A stretch of 12,922 nucleotides of DNA. Origin: Nitrospirae bacterium GWC2_42_7. GTDB lineage: Bacteria > Nitrospirota > Thermodesulfovibrionia > Thermodesulfovibrionales > UBA6898. Positions within the stretch are counted from its first letter, which is position 1; each line of letters opens with the position of its first letter. The position numbers were made by a program, and so were the translations under genes. The notes below the pieces were generated by a model that had not been told where the DNA came from, made no database searches, and was given only the letters and a program-made list of their open reading frames with translations. The stretch lies in NCBI GenBank assembly GCA_001803645.1, contig MHDW01000047.1:1-12922 (forward strand), in the 5' to 3' direction. Shown in pieces: positions 6,996 through 12,922 of this stretch.

Positions 6996-7034
6996 TAGAA
7001 AACCGGGGCAATTAAGACATTCCCCCGGTTTCTA
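6996..7034. repeat. Stem-loop between the zinc-ribbon and ATPase genes
   Basis: TAGAAAACCGGGG (6996-7008) pairs with CCCCGGTTTCTA (7023-7034), giving twelve base pairs with one bulged A and a 14-base loop. Neither side has a run of T, so it is not a typical intrinsic terminator. In the 92-base gap inside a same-strand gene run it more likely affects mRNA processing or sets ATPase level relative to the upstream genes. Confidence 0.55.
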
Positions 7035-7059
7035 AAACTGATCACTCAAATTCTCTTAA

Positions 7060-7359
7060 TTATTTTTTAAAAACACTGAACAACTTGTCCAGGCCGCCTT
7101 TTTCAAGCTTTGCAACTGCCTCCAGTTCTCCTGCGTCAAGCCAGATACCTTCACACTCAGAACACTTGTCCACCTTTATTTCTTTGTAATCTATCTCGAT
7201 CAGTTCCATTCCGCACTTGGGACACCTCATGTGATGAAGTTCTTTGAGCTTTTTCTTCTCGTCCGCCTTAAGCTTCTTGTGTTTCTCCTCCTCGATCTTC
7301 TTCTTTTTATCAAACTCCACTCTTGCAATGTACTCTGCTTCTCTCTCACTTGGTTTCAT
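7060..7359 (-). CDS. Zinc-ribbon (zf-TFIIB-like) protein with charged N-terminal helix
   Basis: Residues 1-43 are almost entirely Lys/Glu-rich and predicted to form a long helix or coiled coil. They are followed by a zinc ribbon with CPKC (C46, C49) and CSEC (C66, C69), then 'GIWLDAGELEAVAKLEKGG', the typical end of the zf-TFIIB family. The family binds one zinc through the four cysteines; biochemical function is unknown for most members. It overlaps the PGPGW-like gene by 14 bases and has AAGGAGG before its ATG inside that gene, so the two are coupled. A metal-binding protein just upstream of a cation pump in a manganese-controlled operon suggests a metal-sensing or assembly role, which is inference. 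Confidence 0.88.
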   Translation of the reverse strand: MKPSEREAEYIARVEFDKKKKIEEEKHKKLKADEKKKLKELHHMRCPKCGMELIEIDYKEIKVDKCSECEGIWLDAGELEAVAKLEKGGLDKLFSVFKK

Positions 7360-7588
7360 TGATGTTTCCTCCTTTTTTGTTTTTACTGAACGTGCTTTTT
7401 GCCTTTGTTAATAATATCCTTGCCCAGACAAATTCTGTAGCAAGAATGCCCAGCCCTATTGGTATTACAATTATAGCAGGCCCCGGCAATACAATCATTG
7501 CAATGCCTGCCATAAGAATTGTTAAGCCTACTACGGCAATTATAAGTTTCTTTGCCTGCCTGACTGTTCTCAGCATCAACGCAGTCAT
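7346..7588 (-). CDS. Small PGPGW-type transmembrane protein
   Basis: The 80-residue protein has two adjacent hydrophobic segments (about 17-33 and 38-50) joined by 'VLPGPAIIVIPIGLGILATEF', which matches the core of the putative transmembrane PGPGW family (a proline-glycine-proline turn followed by a conserved GLGILATEF-like run). The last W of the family name is replaced by hydrophobic residues here. The cytoplasmic tail is lysine-rich. Function is unknown. The ATG at 7588 has only a weak AAAGAA site; an ATG four codons later is possible. It starts 67 bases after the carbonic anhydrase stop and overlaps the zinc-ribbon gene, placing it inside the same transcript. Confidence 0.8.
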   Translation of the reverse strand: MTALMLRTVRQAKKLIIAVVGLTILMAGIAMIVLPGPAIIVIPIGLGILATEFVWARILLTKAKSTFSKNKKGGNINETK

Positions 7589-7655
7589 GATTTAAGAATT
7601 TCTTTAAACATACCCCGGCTTCTTGATTTATTCCCATCAGTTATCATTGATATGT

Positions 7656-8294
7656 TCATCGATTCGCCTGTTCGCTAATTAGCTCGAAAACATCTTCTGA
7701 CGAATTGTAGTAATATATGCTTCCTGTTCCTATGTTGTAATACCATCCATGGAGATGAAGTGTACCTGTGTTTAAGGCATCCACAACAAAAGGATATGTC
7801 TGGATATTATTCAATTGGCAGAGCACGTTTTCCTCTTCCGTGATTCGAAAACGGATTGCCTCAGGCACTTCGTGATAATGCTTTAAAACAATTTCCTTCA
7901 CGGAACCAGCCAAATGAAGCCATTCTCTTAAATGTGGCATATTATTAAATTCCTTTTCGTCCCTGTACAGCGCTTGCATTGCTCCACAATCGGAATGACC
8001 GCATATGATGATATCCTTTACCCTCAAGTCCAGCACCGCAAACTCGATTGCTGCTGCTACACTGTTCTTGTCCTTGATGGCAGCATATGGTGGAATAATG
8101 TTTCCGACATTTCTTACTATGAAAAGCTCGCCGGGCCTGCTCTGGGTAACAAGGTTCGGATCAACCCTTGAGTCTGCACACGTTATAAAAAGGACCTCCG
8201 GCGACTGTCCTTCTGACAGCCTGCGGAAAAAATCCTCTTCATTTCTGAAATACGACTTCTGAAAATTCCATATACCTTTATATAGTCTGTCCAT
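7656..8294 (-). CDS. Beta-class carbonic anhydrase
   Basis: Catalyses reversible hydration of CO2 to bicarbonate in the cytoplasm. The beta-class zinc site is complete: C39, D41 and R43 in FITCADSRVDP, and H100 and C103 in GHSDCGAM, with 'GELFIVRNVGNIIPPY' between. The usual start of the family, 'MDRLYKGIWNFQ', fits the ATG at 8294, giving 212 residues, with GATGAGG six bases upstream. An open frame back to a TTG at 8324 would use the U-tract of the terminator as codons and is unlikely. It is the first gene after the manganese riboswitch. Some beta-class enzymes accept other divalent metals, but whether this one depends on manganese or only supplies bicarbonate to a manganese response cannot be told. 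Confidence 0.93.
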   Translation of the reverse strand: MDRLYKGIWNFQKSYFRNEEDFFRRLSEGQSPEVLFITCADSRVDPNLVTQSRPGELFIVRNVGNIIPPYAAIKDKNSVAAAIEFAVLDLRVKDIIICGHSDCGAMQALYRDEKEFNNMPHLREWLHLAGSVKEIVLKHYHEVPEAIRFRITEEENVLCQLNNIQTYPFVVDALNTGTLHLHGWYYNIGTGSIYYYNSSEDVFELISEQANR

Positions 8295-8312
8295 TGCATG
8301 CCTCATCGAGTT

Positions 8313-8366
8313 AACAAAAACCAAAAGACCTTTATCACGAAAATATGTCTCCGTGATAAAGGTCTT
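8313..8366 (-). terminator. Intrinsic terminator (expression platform) of the manganese riboswitch
   Basis: On the minus strand AAGACCTTTATCACG (8366-8352) pairs perfectly with CGTGATAAAGGTCTT (8339-8325) around a 12-base loop, followed by a T-rich tract to 8313. The first arm includes CCTTTA (8362-8357), the 3' strand of riboswitch stem P1, so the terminator and folded aptamer exclude each other. Ligand binding should stop termination and allow read-through into the carbonic anhydrase gene. Confidence 0.88.
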
Positions 8367-8447
8367 GCTTATTAGTTTTACCTAACCAGTGGTACCGGAT
8401 TTTTAGGCCGTGTTGACGATAGCCACTGTCTTAGCTACTCCCCTTTA
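8357..8447 (-). promoter_or_regulatory. yybP-ykoY manganese riboswitch
   Basis: The leader carries conserved marks of this aptamer class in order: AAAGGGGAGTAG (8446-8435, the P1 5' strand and loop L1), CGTCA (8418-8414, loop L3) and GCAAGACCTTTA (8368-8357, the P1 3' strand). P1 is TAAAGG with CCTTTA. A long arm is supported by CTAA/TTAG (8434-8431 with 8385-8382) and AGTGG/CCACT (8427-8423 with 8392-8388). The class binds Mn2+ and usually controls manganese exporters. The overlap with the downstream terminator predicts an on-switch. It sits at the very 5' end of the transcript predicted from the promoter at 8456-8484. Confidence 0.9.
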
Positions 8448-8455
8448 CTGTTTTT

Positions 8456-8484
8456 ACATTATCAGAAATATGCATTGTTGTCAA
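8456..8484 (-). promoter_or_regulatory. Extended -10 sigma-70 promoter for the riboswitch operon
   Basis: TTGACA (8484-8479) is separated by 17 bases from TAATGT (8461-8456), which is preceded by TGA (an extended -10). Start of transcription would be near 8449, immediately before the aptamer. This makes a very short leader with nothing but the riboswitch before the first gene. Confidence 0.78.
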
Positions 8485-8526
8485 AAAAACTTATTAAAGC
8501 AATAAACGTCTGCAAATCTTACAAGG

Positions 8527-9525
8527 TCAACCCTTTCCGATCACAAACAGAAGCTGTCCTTCCTGTACTGTTTCATTGAGCTTCACACATATCTCCGTTA
8601 TCTGTCCGTCAAAGGGGGCAACAATTGCATTCTCCATCTTCATTGCCTCGAGGTTTGCTATCTCCTCTCCCTTATGGACAATGTCACCGACCCTGATTGC
8701 ACCCCTTTCAGGATTACCGATCCTCCATAAACTGCCATTGATTGGCGCTCCGATCTCATTCGGGTTCCTTGCCATCCTGATTTCAGACTTCTTTGCCCTT
8801 GGGGTTTCCACAGAATAAACCCTCGTCCTGTTATTGACTCTCATCACAACATGAATTATACCTTCATGTTCTGCGCCGACCGAAACAAGCTCTATGGAAT
8901 AAGGTTTACCCCATAGTTCAAAATCAACTCTGTCCCCTGATTTTTTGAGTCCCTCCCTCCAGACATCTGTAGGCAGAACCAGCGGGGCCTCTCCGTATTT
9001 TTCCCTAAACAAAATAAATTCAACAGCATCCTTGGGATGCATCAGAAAGAGGACGAACTCTTCTTCTGAGGGCTCTCTGCCGATGTTATCAGAAAGTCCG
9101 GTCTTAAGTTTTTCCAGATCATCATCCTCCACAGAATCAAGAGGGGACGATTCTTTGCGTTCCTTTATCTTCTTTTCCCATTCCTCACCAAAGGCACTCT
9201 TATATACCCACTCTGCAGGCCAGCCAACAGGAAGCCTGCCGTAATTGCCAAGGAGAAGGTTTTTGAAATCTCCTGGGGCGTTCCTGAAGATCACAAGAAG
9301 CTCTTCCTGTTCTTCCTTGGCCATTGCCTTGAGGTCCTGATTCTTCTGTTCAACAAATTTTACAAGAAGTTCTGTTATATGCTTTACGCCTGTCTCTCCC
9401 TTTTCTTTTGCATACCTGTTGACTATCCCGCTGCACGTAACCCACGTAATCTGAGAACCCGGCGTTACATCAAAATATTTAACGATCCTGTTATAAAGAG
9501 ACATCACCCTCAATATAGAAGGCAT
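8527..9525 (-). CDS. 5'-truncated pyruvate carboxylase / oxaloacetate decarboxylase-type biotin protein
   Basis: The reading frame encodes the C-terminal conserved part of carboxyltransferases: 'VKYFDVTPGSQITWVTCSGIVNRY' (compare VTPSSK in pyruvate carboxylase), 'YGRLPVGWPAEW', a charged linker (about 120-150), and a biotinyl domain ending the protein with EAMKMENAIVAPFDG, in which K296 would carry biotin. The catalytic TIM-barrel domain that transfers carbon dioxide to pyruvate is missing. Coding similarity continues in frame upstream of the ATG at 9525 ('LSPWGGAFPSSFEQAEKGEFLHY') to a TAG at 9606, with no ATG, GTG or TTG at a good ribosome site in that stretch, so the real 5' end is lost or unusual. 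A CTG at 9594 sits five bases after AGGGGG and could be an unconventional start. The protein could only act as a biotin carrier or partner with an enzyme encoded elsewhere; it may also be decaying. Confidence 0.8.
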   Translation of the reverse strand: MPSILRVMSLYNRIVKYFDVTPGSQITWVTCSGIVNRYAKEKGETGVKHITELLVKFVEQKNQDLKAMAKEEQEELLVIFRNAPGDFKNLLLGNYGRLPVGWPAEWVYKSAFGEEWEKKIKERKESSPLDSVEDDDLEKLKTGLSDNIGREPSEEEFVLFLMHPKDAVEFILFREKYGEAPLVLPTDVWREGLKKSGDRVDFELWGKPYSIELVSVGAEHEGIIHVVMRVNNRTRVYSVETPRAKKSEIRMARNPNEIGAPINGSLWRIGNPERGAIRVGDIVHKGEEIANLEAMKMENAIVAPFDGQITEICVKLNETVQEGQLLFVIGKG

Positions 9526-9616
9526 GTAATGAAGGAATTCGCCCTTTTCTGCCTGTTCAAAAGAGCTGGGGAATGCGCCGCCCCACGGACTCAGCTGATC
9601 CCCCTAACTTGTATAG

Positions 9617-9646
9617 AATATAACTAACGGAAATTAAGGAAGTCAA
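9617..9646 (-). promoter_or_regulatory. Possible promoter of the truncated carboxylase gene
   Basis: TTGACT (9646-9641) is followed after 18 bases by TATATT (9622-9617), or after 17 by TTATAT. It faces the truncated carboxylase and would start transcription just before its in-frame stop at 9604-9606, which suggests the shortened gene may still be transcribed on its own. Confidence 0.45.
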
Positions 9647-9780
9647 CAAAGCTTTACTTATTGCTTAATTTTTTCACTTATCAGCGCTTAACTACGACTG
9701 ATTCATAATTTCTTCATATGTTTCAGGCTTAATACCTACATAACGTGCCTGCATATATTTTATGTAATGAGGTGAGATCA

Positions 9781-10146
9781 GTGATAAAGAAAACAGCGTT
9801 GATAATAATGTCTGTTATGATTGCGTTTGCACTGCTTGGTTGCACTGCAGAGAAATACGGCGCGGGAGCAGACAAAAAAACCAGGGAAATAAAAGTTAAG
9901 GATATATTTCTTGACAATAGTATCATCGGAAAGAAAATCACACTACAGGGGACTGTAGCATCCCAGTGCGGATCTAATGGCTGCTGGTTTGTGCTCCAGG
10001 ATGATACAGGCCAGATATTCGTTAATCTTGCTCCGGCCAATATGACCCTGCCGCCGAGAATGAACAAGAAAGCAAAAGTCACAGGTATTGTCTACCCTGT
10101 TCAGGGAGAGCTTCAGGTCATTGCCCATGGAGTCGAGATCAGATAA
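9781..10146 (+). CDS. OB-fold lipoprotein of an ABC export operon
   Basis: A GTG at 9781 preceded by GAGGTGAG gives a lipoprotein signal: MIKK, a hydrophobic core and the lipobox LLGC with C21. The mature part has a short linker, then an OB-fold-like domain (about 35-115) with repeated beta strands: 'IGKKITLQGTVASQCGSNGCWFVLQDDTGQIFVNLAP', 'KKAKVTGIVYPVQGELQVIAHGVEI'. A CGSNGCW pair of cysteines may bind metal or form a disulfide; the segment resembles DUF4920 / tRNA-anticodon-like periplasmic OB domains. The open frame reaches back to 9745, but that start lacks a ribosome site. The stop TAA shares one base with the permease ATG, so it is coupled to the exporter and may be its periplasmic subunit or its cargo-binding partner. 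Confidence 0.85.
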   Translation: MIKKTALIIMSVMIAFALLGCTAEKYGAGADKKTREIKVKDIFLDNSIIGKKITLQGTVASQCGSNGCWFVLQDDTGQIFVNLAPANMTLPPRMNKKAKVTGIVYPVQGELQVIAHGVEIR

Positions 10147-11309
10147 TGATCTTTTTAAAACTTGCGCTCAAAAATCTCAAGCGGCACAGGACGCGCAGCC
10201 TGCTTGCGCTCTTAGGTATTGCCACATCAGTTGCAGTGCTTTTCTCTATTCTCTCCTTTAACAAAGGCTTTGAGGAAGGGCTTTCAAGAGAGCTTGAGCG
10301 GACAGGCATTCATTTCATGGTTGTGCCTTCGGGTTGCTCGCATGAAGTTGCATCGCTTGTTCTTCATGGTTCTATCATCCCTAAGTTCATCGACCTGTCT
10401 GTCATGGATAAGATCACTGCCATGAACGGCATTGAGTTCGCCTCCCCGATCCTTGTTGCTCAGCTTCCGAACACAGAAAAAGAAAGAGTAGATCTTGTCT
10501 ATGGCATTGAGATGTCAAGAGTCAGGCAGCTCAAACCGCACTGGCAGCTAGATGGATCAGTGCCAAAAGATGACCAGGAAATAATCCTCGGCTCAGAAAT
10601 AGCCGGCCATCTTGGGTTGAATCCCGGCGATACACTTTCTTATCCGAATGCCAATTCAACGTTTAAGGTTGCTGCGGTAATTAAAAAGACAGGCAGTCAG
10701 GATGATGCTTTTATCTATATTCCGGTAAAAACCGCACAAAGGATTTTCAAGAAGCCCTCAGGAGCAACTGCCATAGGAGTAAAGGTCAGGGATGCAGCTG
10801 CTCTTACTACGATAACAGACCAGCTTTCGGAAAAAGTGCCGGGAATACAGATTGTGACCATGAATCAGGTAATGAACAGCATTTCAACTCTTGCTGCATC
10901 AGCTAAGGTGCTCAGTCTCTCTATAGCAATAATAGCGATCATTGTGAGCGCAGTAGGTGTTATGAACGCCATGCTCATGGCAGTCTTCGAAAGGACACAG
11001 GAGATCGGCATGCTGCGGGCAATAGGGGCATCCCGTTTTGATATCTTCAGGATCATCCTTCTGGAAGGCATGCTTCTGACCATCTCAGGAGGCTTTGCAG
11101 GCATTATTGTCTCTGTTGCAGGCAACGATATTATCGAGATCTTTGTTAGAAAAGTGATGCCCTATGTGCCTGCTGGCAATATGACACACTTTGACTCTGG
11201 CATTGCCGTAGTGAGCCTGATCTTTGCATTGTTTGTGGGCATCCTCTCAGGCCTGTACCCTGCTTGGCATGCATCAAAGGTAAATCCTATTGAGGCGATA
11301 AAAGGATGA
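10146..11309 (+). CDS. MacB/FtsX-type ABC transporter permease
   Basis: The 387-residue protein has the MacB topology: one N-terminal membrane segment after 'LALKNLKRHRTRSLLALLGIATSVAVLF' (about 17-38), a large extracytoplasmic domain (about 45-255), and three C-terminal membrane segments in the FtsX domain, with the typical 'VGVMNAMLMAVFERTQEIGMLRAIGASRFDIFRIILLEG' coupling stretch and the ending '[20 protein letters not shown]'. Such permeases do not form a channel but transmit ATP-driven motion to the periplasm, moving lipoproteins, peptides or drugs out of the outer leaflet. It overlaps the following ATPase by four bases (ATGA) and follows the OB-fold lipoprotein. No TolC or membrane-fusion partner is visible, so its cargo is unknown. 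Confidence 0.92.
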   Translation: MIFLKLALKNLKRHRTRSLLALLGIATSVAVLFSILSFNKGFEEGLSRELERTGIHFMVVPSGCSHEVASLVLHGSIIPKFIDLSVMDKITAMNGIEFASPILVAQLPNTEKERVDLVYGIEMSRVRQLKPHWQLDGSVPKDDQEIILGSEIAGHLGLNPGDTLSYPNANSTFKVAAVIKKTGSQDDAFIYIPVKTAQRIFKKPSGATAIGVKVRDAAALTTITDQLSEKVPGIQIVTMNQVMNSISTLAASAKVLSLSIAIIAIIVSAVGVMNAMLMAVFERTQEIGMLRAIGASRFDIFRIILLEGMLLTISGGFAGIIVSVAGNDIIEIFVRKVMPYVPAGNMTHFDSGIAVVSLIFALFVGILSGLYPAWHASKVNPIEAIKG

Positions 11310-11959
11310 TAGAACTGATAGCAGCCGAGAAAATATATCGCAGGGGATCCGAGGAACTACATGCACTCAAGGGAATTGACCTGGACATAGGCAAGGGAGA
11401 GTTCATCTCTATTGTTGGGCCCTCTGGCGCAGGCAAATCCTCTCTTTTACATATACTCGGATGTCTTGACAAGCCTACAAAAGGCACTATGAAAGTTGAC
11501 GGCGTGAATGTGGCACATCTTTCAGAAAAAAAGCTTGATGAAGTACGGAGAAAGAAAATAGGCTTCGTATTTCAGCAGTTCTATCTCATGCCTGGCCTTT
11601 CTGTATTTGAAAATGTGTCGTTGCCCATGATTTTCAACAAACAAAACACTGACAAAAAAAAGATTGCTGAACTAATACGTATGGTCGGGCTTAAAGACAG
11701 GAGTGATCACTTGCCGAATCAGCTTAGTGGTGGAGAAATGCAGCGCGTTGCTATCGCGCGTGCGCTCGTGAACAATCCTGAGATCGTTCTTGCTGATGAG
11801 CCTACCGGCAACCTTGACTCAGAAAACAGCCAAAAAATATTCGAACTGCTAAAGTCACTTCACGGCATTGGATATACAATAGTCATGGTCACCCACAACA
11901 AGGACCTGGCTTCCCGAGCTGACAAGTGCATCTCAATAAAAGATGGCAGGATTTTGTAG
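11306..11959 (+). CDS. MacB/LolD-type ABC transporter ATPase
   Basis: All nucleotide-binding motifs of the MacB/LolD class are present: Walker [10 protein letters not shown] (38-46), Q-loop Q90, signature LSGGE (140-144) followed by '[10 protein letters not shown]', Walker B '[12 protein letters not shown]' (160-171) and H-loop H197 in VTHNKD. Length of 217 residues is normal for a free-standing ATPase. It is translationally coupled to the permease upstream and will form a dimer that binds two permease copies. The gene ends the operon; no clear terminator follows in the 211-base gap to the citrate synthase gene. Its start resembles that of the partial ATPase at 1-47, but the two are clearly different genes. 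Confidence 0.95.
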   Translation: MIELIAAEKIYRRGSEELHALKGIDLDIGKGEFISIVGPSGAGKSSLLHILGCLDKPTKGTMKVDGVNVAHLSEKKLDEVRRKKIGFVFQQFYLMPGLSVFENVSLPMIFNKQNTDKKKIAELIRMVGLKDRSDHLPNQLSGGEMQRVAIARALVNNPEIVLADEPTGNLDSENSQKIFELLKSLHGIGYTIVMVTHNKDLASRADKCISIKDGRIL

Positions 11960-12170
11960 AAACTATGCTACAAAGTCTCATGGCAAAATCTGTCAAATCC
12001 TATAGATACCGGTTTTCCTGAATTTTATTACGGGAATATATGCTTAACGCAGAAAAAAAGAAAAATGACCCGGCTCACATCCAACATAATAAAACAAAGA
12101 AATGTTAAACTATTTTGTTTTTTAATAACGTTCTACACATAAAAAATAACTATTTTAGAGGTAAAAATAC

Positions 12171-12922
12171 ATGCAAAATGTTCTAAAAATAATCGAAAAA
12201 TTAGCATTGGAGCATGACAAGATCTCACCGGAACTTGTCAAGAAAAAAAACATAAAGCTCGGCCTTAGGAATGAAAACGGTACCGGGGTTTTTGTCGGCA
12301 TTACGAGCAAAGGCCAGGTTCTAGGCTATGAAAAGATCATTAGCGCAGACGGCACAGAAAAAGTTAATCCAATACCCGGCAAGCTTTATTATTGCGGCTA
12401 CAATGTCGAAAAATTGGTAGCAGGAAAAGAAGCAGAACACAGATTTGGCTTTGAAGAGACAATATACCTTCTCCTGACCGGAGAACTTCCTGAGAAAGAA
12501 AGCTTGAAAAGCTTTTCCAAAGAACTTGGAAAAAAAAGGGCCCTGCCTGAGGGCGCAAAAGAAATAATTCTCAACAGGCCGAAGCATGACGACCAGATGG
12601 GTTCACTCCACACAATTGTTTCAGCAATGCATCTTTTTGACAAGAACCCAAACTCAACCAATATAAATGATGTAGTAAGACAGTGCATTGACTTAACAGC
12701 AAAGTTCCCGTCGATCATAGCATACAACTATATGGCTGCCTTGATGAAAAAAAAAGACCCCAAGAAACTGATAGAGCCTGATTCAAACCTCAGCACAGCA
12801 GAAAACTTTCTCATGATGCTCTCCGGAAAAATGCCTGACAGATTCATGGCAGAACTTTTTGATACAATGCTCATTTTTCACGCAGAACATGGAGGCGGGA
12901 ACAACTCAACATTCTCAACACG
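12171..12922 (+). CDS. Citrate synthase family protein, 5' portion
   Basis: The frame opens at an ATG 9 bases after AGAGG and stays open for 250 codons to the right edge, where it is cut off. The translation has the citrate/2-methylcitrate synthase pattern: 'GLRNENGTGVFVGITSKGQVLGYEK', 'PIPGKLYYCGYNVEKLV', 'FEETIYLLLTGELP', 'MGSLHTIVSAM', 'AYNYMAALMKKKDP', 'ENFLMMLSG' and 'LIFHAEHGGGNNSTFST', where the HAEHGGGNNS run includes the conserved catalytic His region that binds oxaloacetate. It condenses acetyl-CoA (or propionyl-CoA) with oxaloacetate. The C-terminal domain with the catalytic Asp is outside the window. The 60-residue N-terminal part before the synthase core is longer than in E. coli-type enzymes and resembles forms found in anaerobic deltaproteobacterial relatives. 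Confidence 0.92.
   Translation, partial: MQNVLKIIEKLALEHDKISPELVKKKNIKLGLRNENGTGVFVGITSKGQVLGYEKIISADGTEKVNPIPGKLYYCGYNVEKLVAGKEAEHRFGFEETIYLLLTGELPEKESLKSFSKELGKKRALPEGAKEIILNRPKHDDQMGSLHTIVSAMHLFDKNPNSTNINDVVRQCIDLTAKFPSIIAYNYMAALMKKKDPKKLIEPDSNLSTAENFLMMLSGKMPDRFMAELFDTMLIFHAEHGGGNNSTFST

Noticed and set aside
7383..7637. 84-codon minus-strand frame over the PGPGW-like gene
   Set aside because: It is a shifted reading of the same DNA with frequent Cys and Asn and no family resemblance; the PGPGW-like frame and its overlap with the zinc-ribbon gene are more convincing.
8295..8324. Longer carbonic anhydrase reading from a TTG at 8324
   Set aside because: Its first codons are the T-tract of the riboswitch terminator and no ribosome site precedes it; the ATG at 8294 fits the family start and has GATGAGG upstream.
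9692..9774. Minus-strand stretch ending ...YIKYMQARYVGIKPETYEEIMNQS then stop
   Set aside because: Reads like a protein tail but has no ribosome site, no upstream coding domain and overlaps the leader of the lipoprotein gene. A gene remnant is possible but I cannot support one.
11960..12170. Promoter or terminator in the gap before citrate synthase
   Set aside because: The stretch is AT-rich with several weak -10-like and -35-like words at poor spacing, and only a four-base stem; nothing stands out enough to report.
12321..12727. Minus-strand open frames of 64-109 codons
   Set aside because: They lie opposite the citrate synthase coding sequence, which is unmistakable on the plus strand and was open to the window end.

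Overview
The window reads as chromosomal DNA of a bacterium, probably an anaerobic or redox-versatile Gram-negative of the Nitrospirota / Thermodesulfobacteriota type. This placement is an inference from moderate GC content, from gene types common there (NifX-like protein, DUF134 regulator, DsrE, OsmC, MacB-type exporters) and from an Asp-His-Gly-Gly-Gly-Asn-Asn citrate synthase. I have no marker gene that fixes the lineage. There are no tRNA, rRNA, CRISPR or complete insertion-sequence features.

Region 1 (1-3149, minus strand) is a compact redox/metal gene set. In transcription order it holds a NifX/NifB-type protein, a DUF134 DNA-binding protein, a periplasmic thioredoxin-like protein with a single cysteine, a CcdA-like membrane thiol carrier, a DsrE-family protein, an OsmC-family protein, a possible 52-residue protein and the first 15 codons of an ABC-transporter ATPase that runs off the left edge. 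A promoter with a 10-bp palindrome at the expected start site precedes the first gene.

Region 2 (3196-8484, minus strand) is the most interesting part. A strong extended -10 promoter drives a leader that I read as a yybP-ykoY manganese riboswitch. Its P1 stem shares bases with a perfect 15-bp intrinsic terminator, so manganese should turn the genes on. Downstream lie a beta-carbonic anhydrase, a small PGPGW-like membrane protein, a zinc-ribbon protein, a P2-type cation ATPase (plausibly the manganese or calcium exporter) and an HtpX protease. After htpX sits an 84-nt degenerate remnant of a second ATPase gene. The intact ATPase carries a 63-bp palindromic repeat and an adjacent G-quadruplex motif inserted in frame at the start of its nucleotide-binding region.

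Region 3 (8527-9646, minus strand) is a 5'-truncated pyruvate carboxylase / oxaloacetate decarboxylase-type gene. It keeps the C-terminal conserved domain and biotinyl domain but not the catalytic TIM barrel. It has a plausible promoter of its own.

Region 4 (9781-11959, plus strand) is a three-gene overlapping operon: an OB-fold lipoprotein, a MacB/FtsX-type permease and its ABC ATPase. After a 211-nt AT-rich gap (11960-12170) with no confident signal, a citrate synthase gene starts at 12171 and runs off the right edge.
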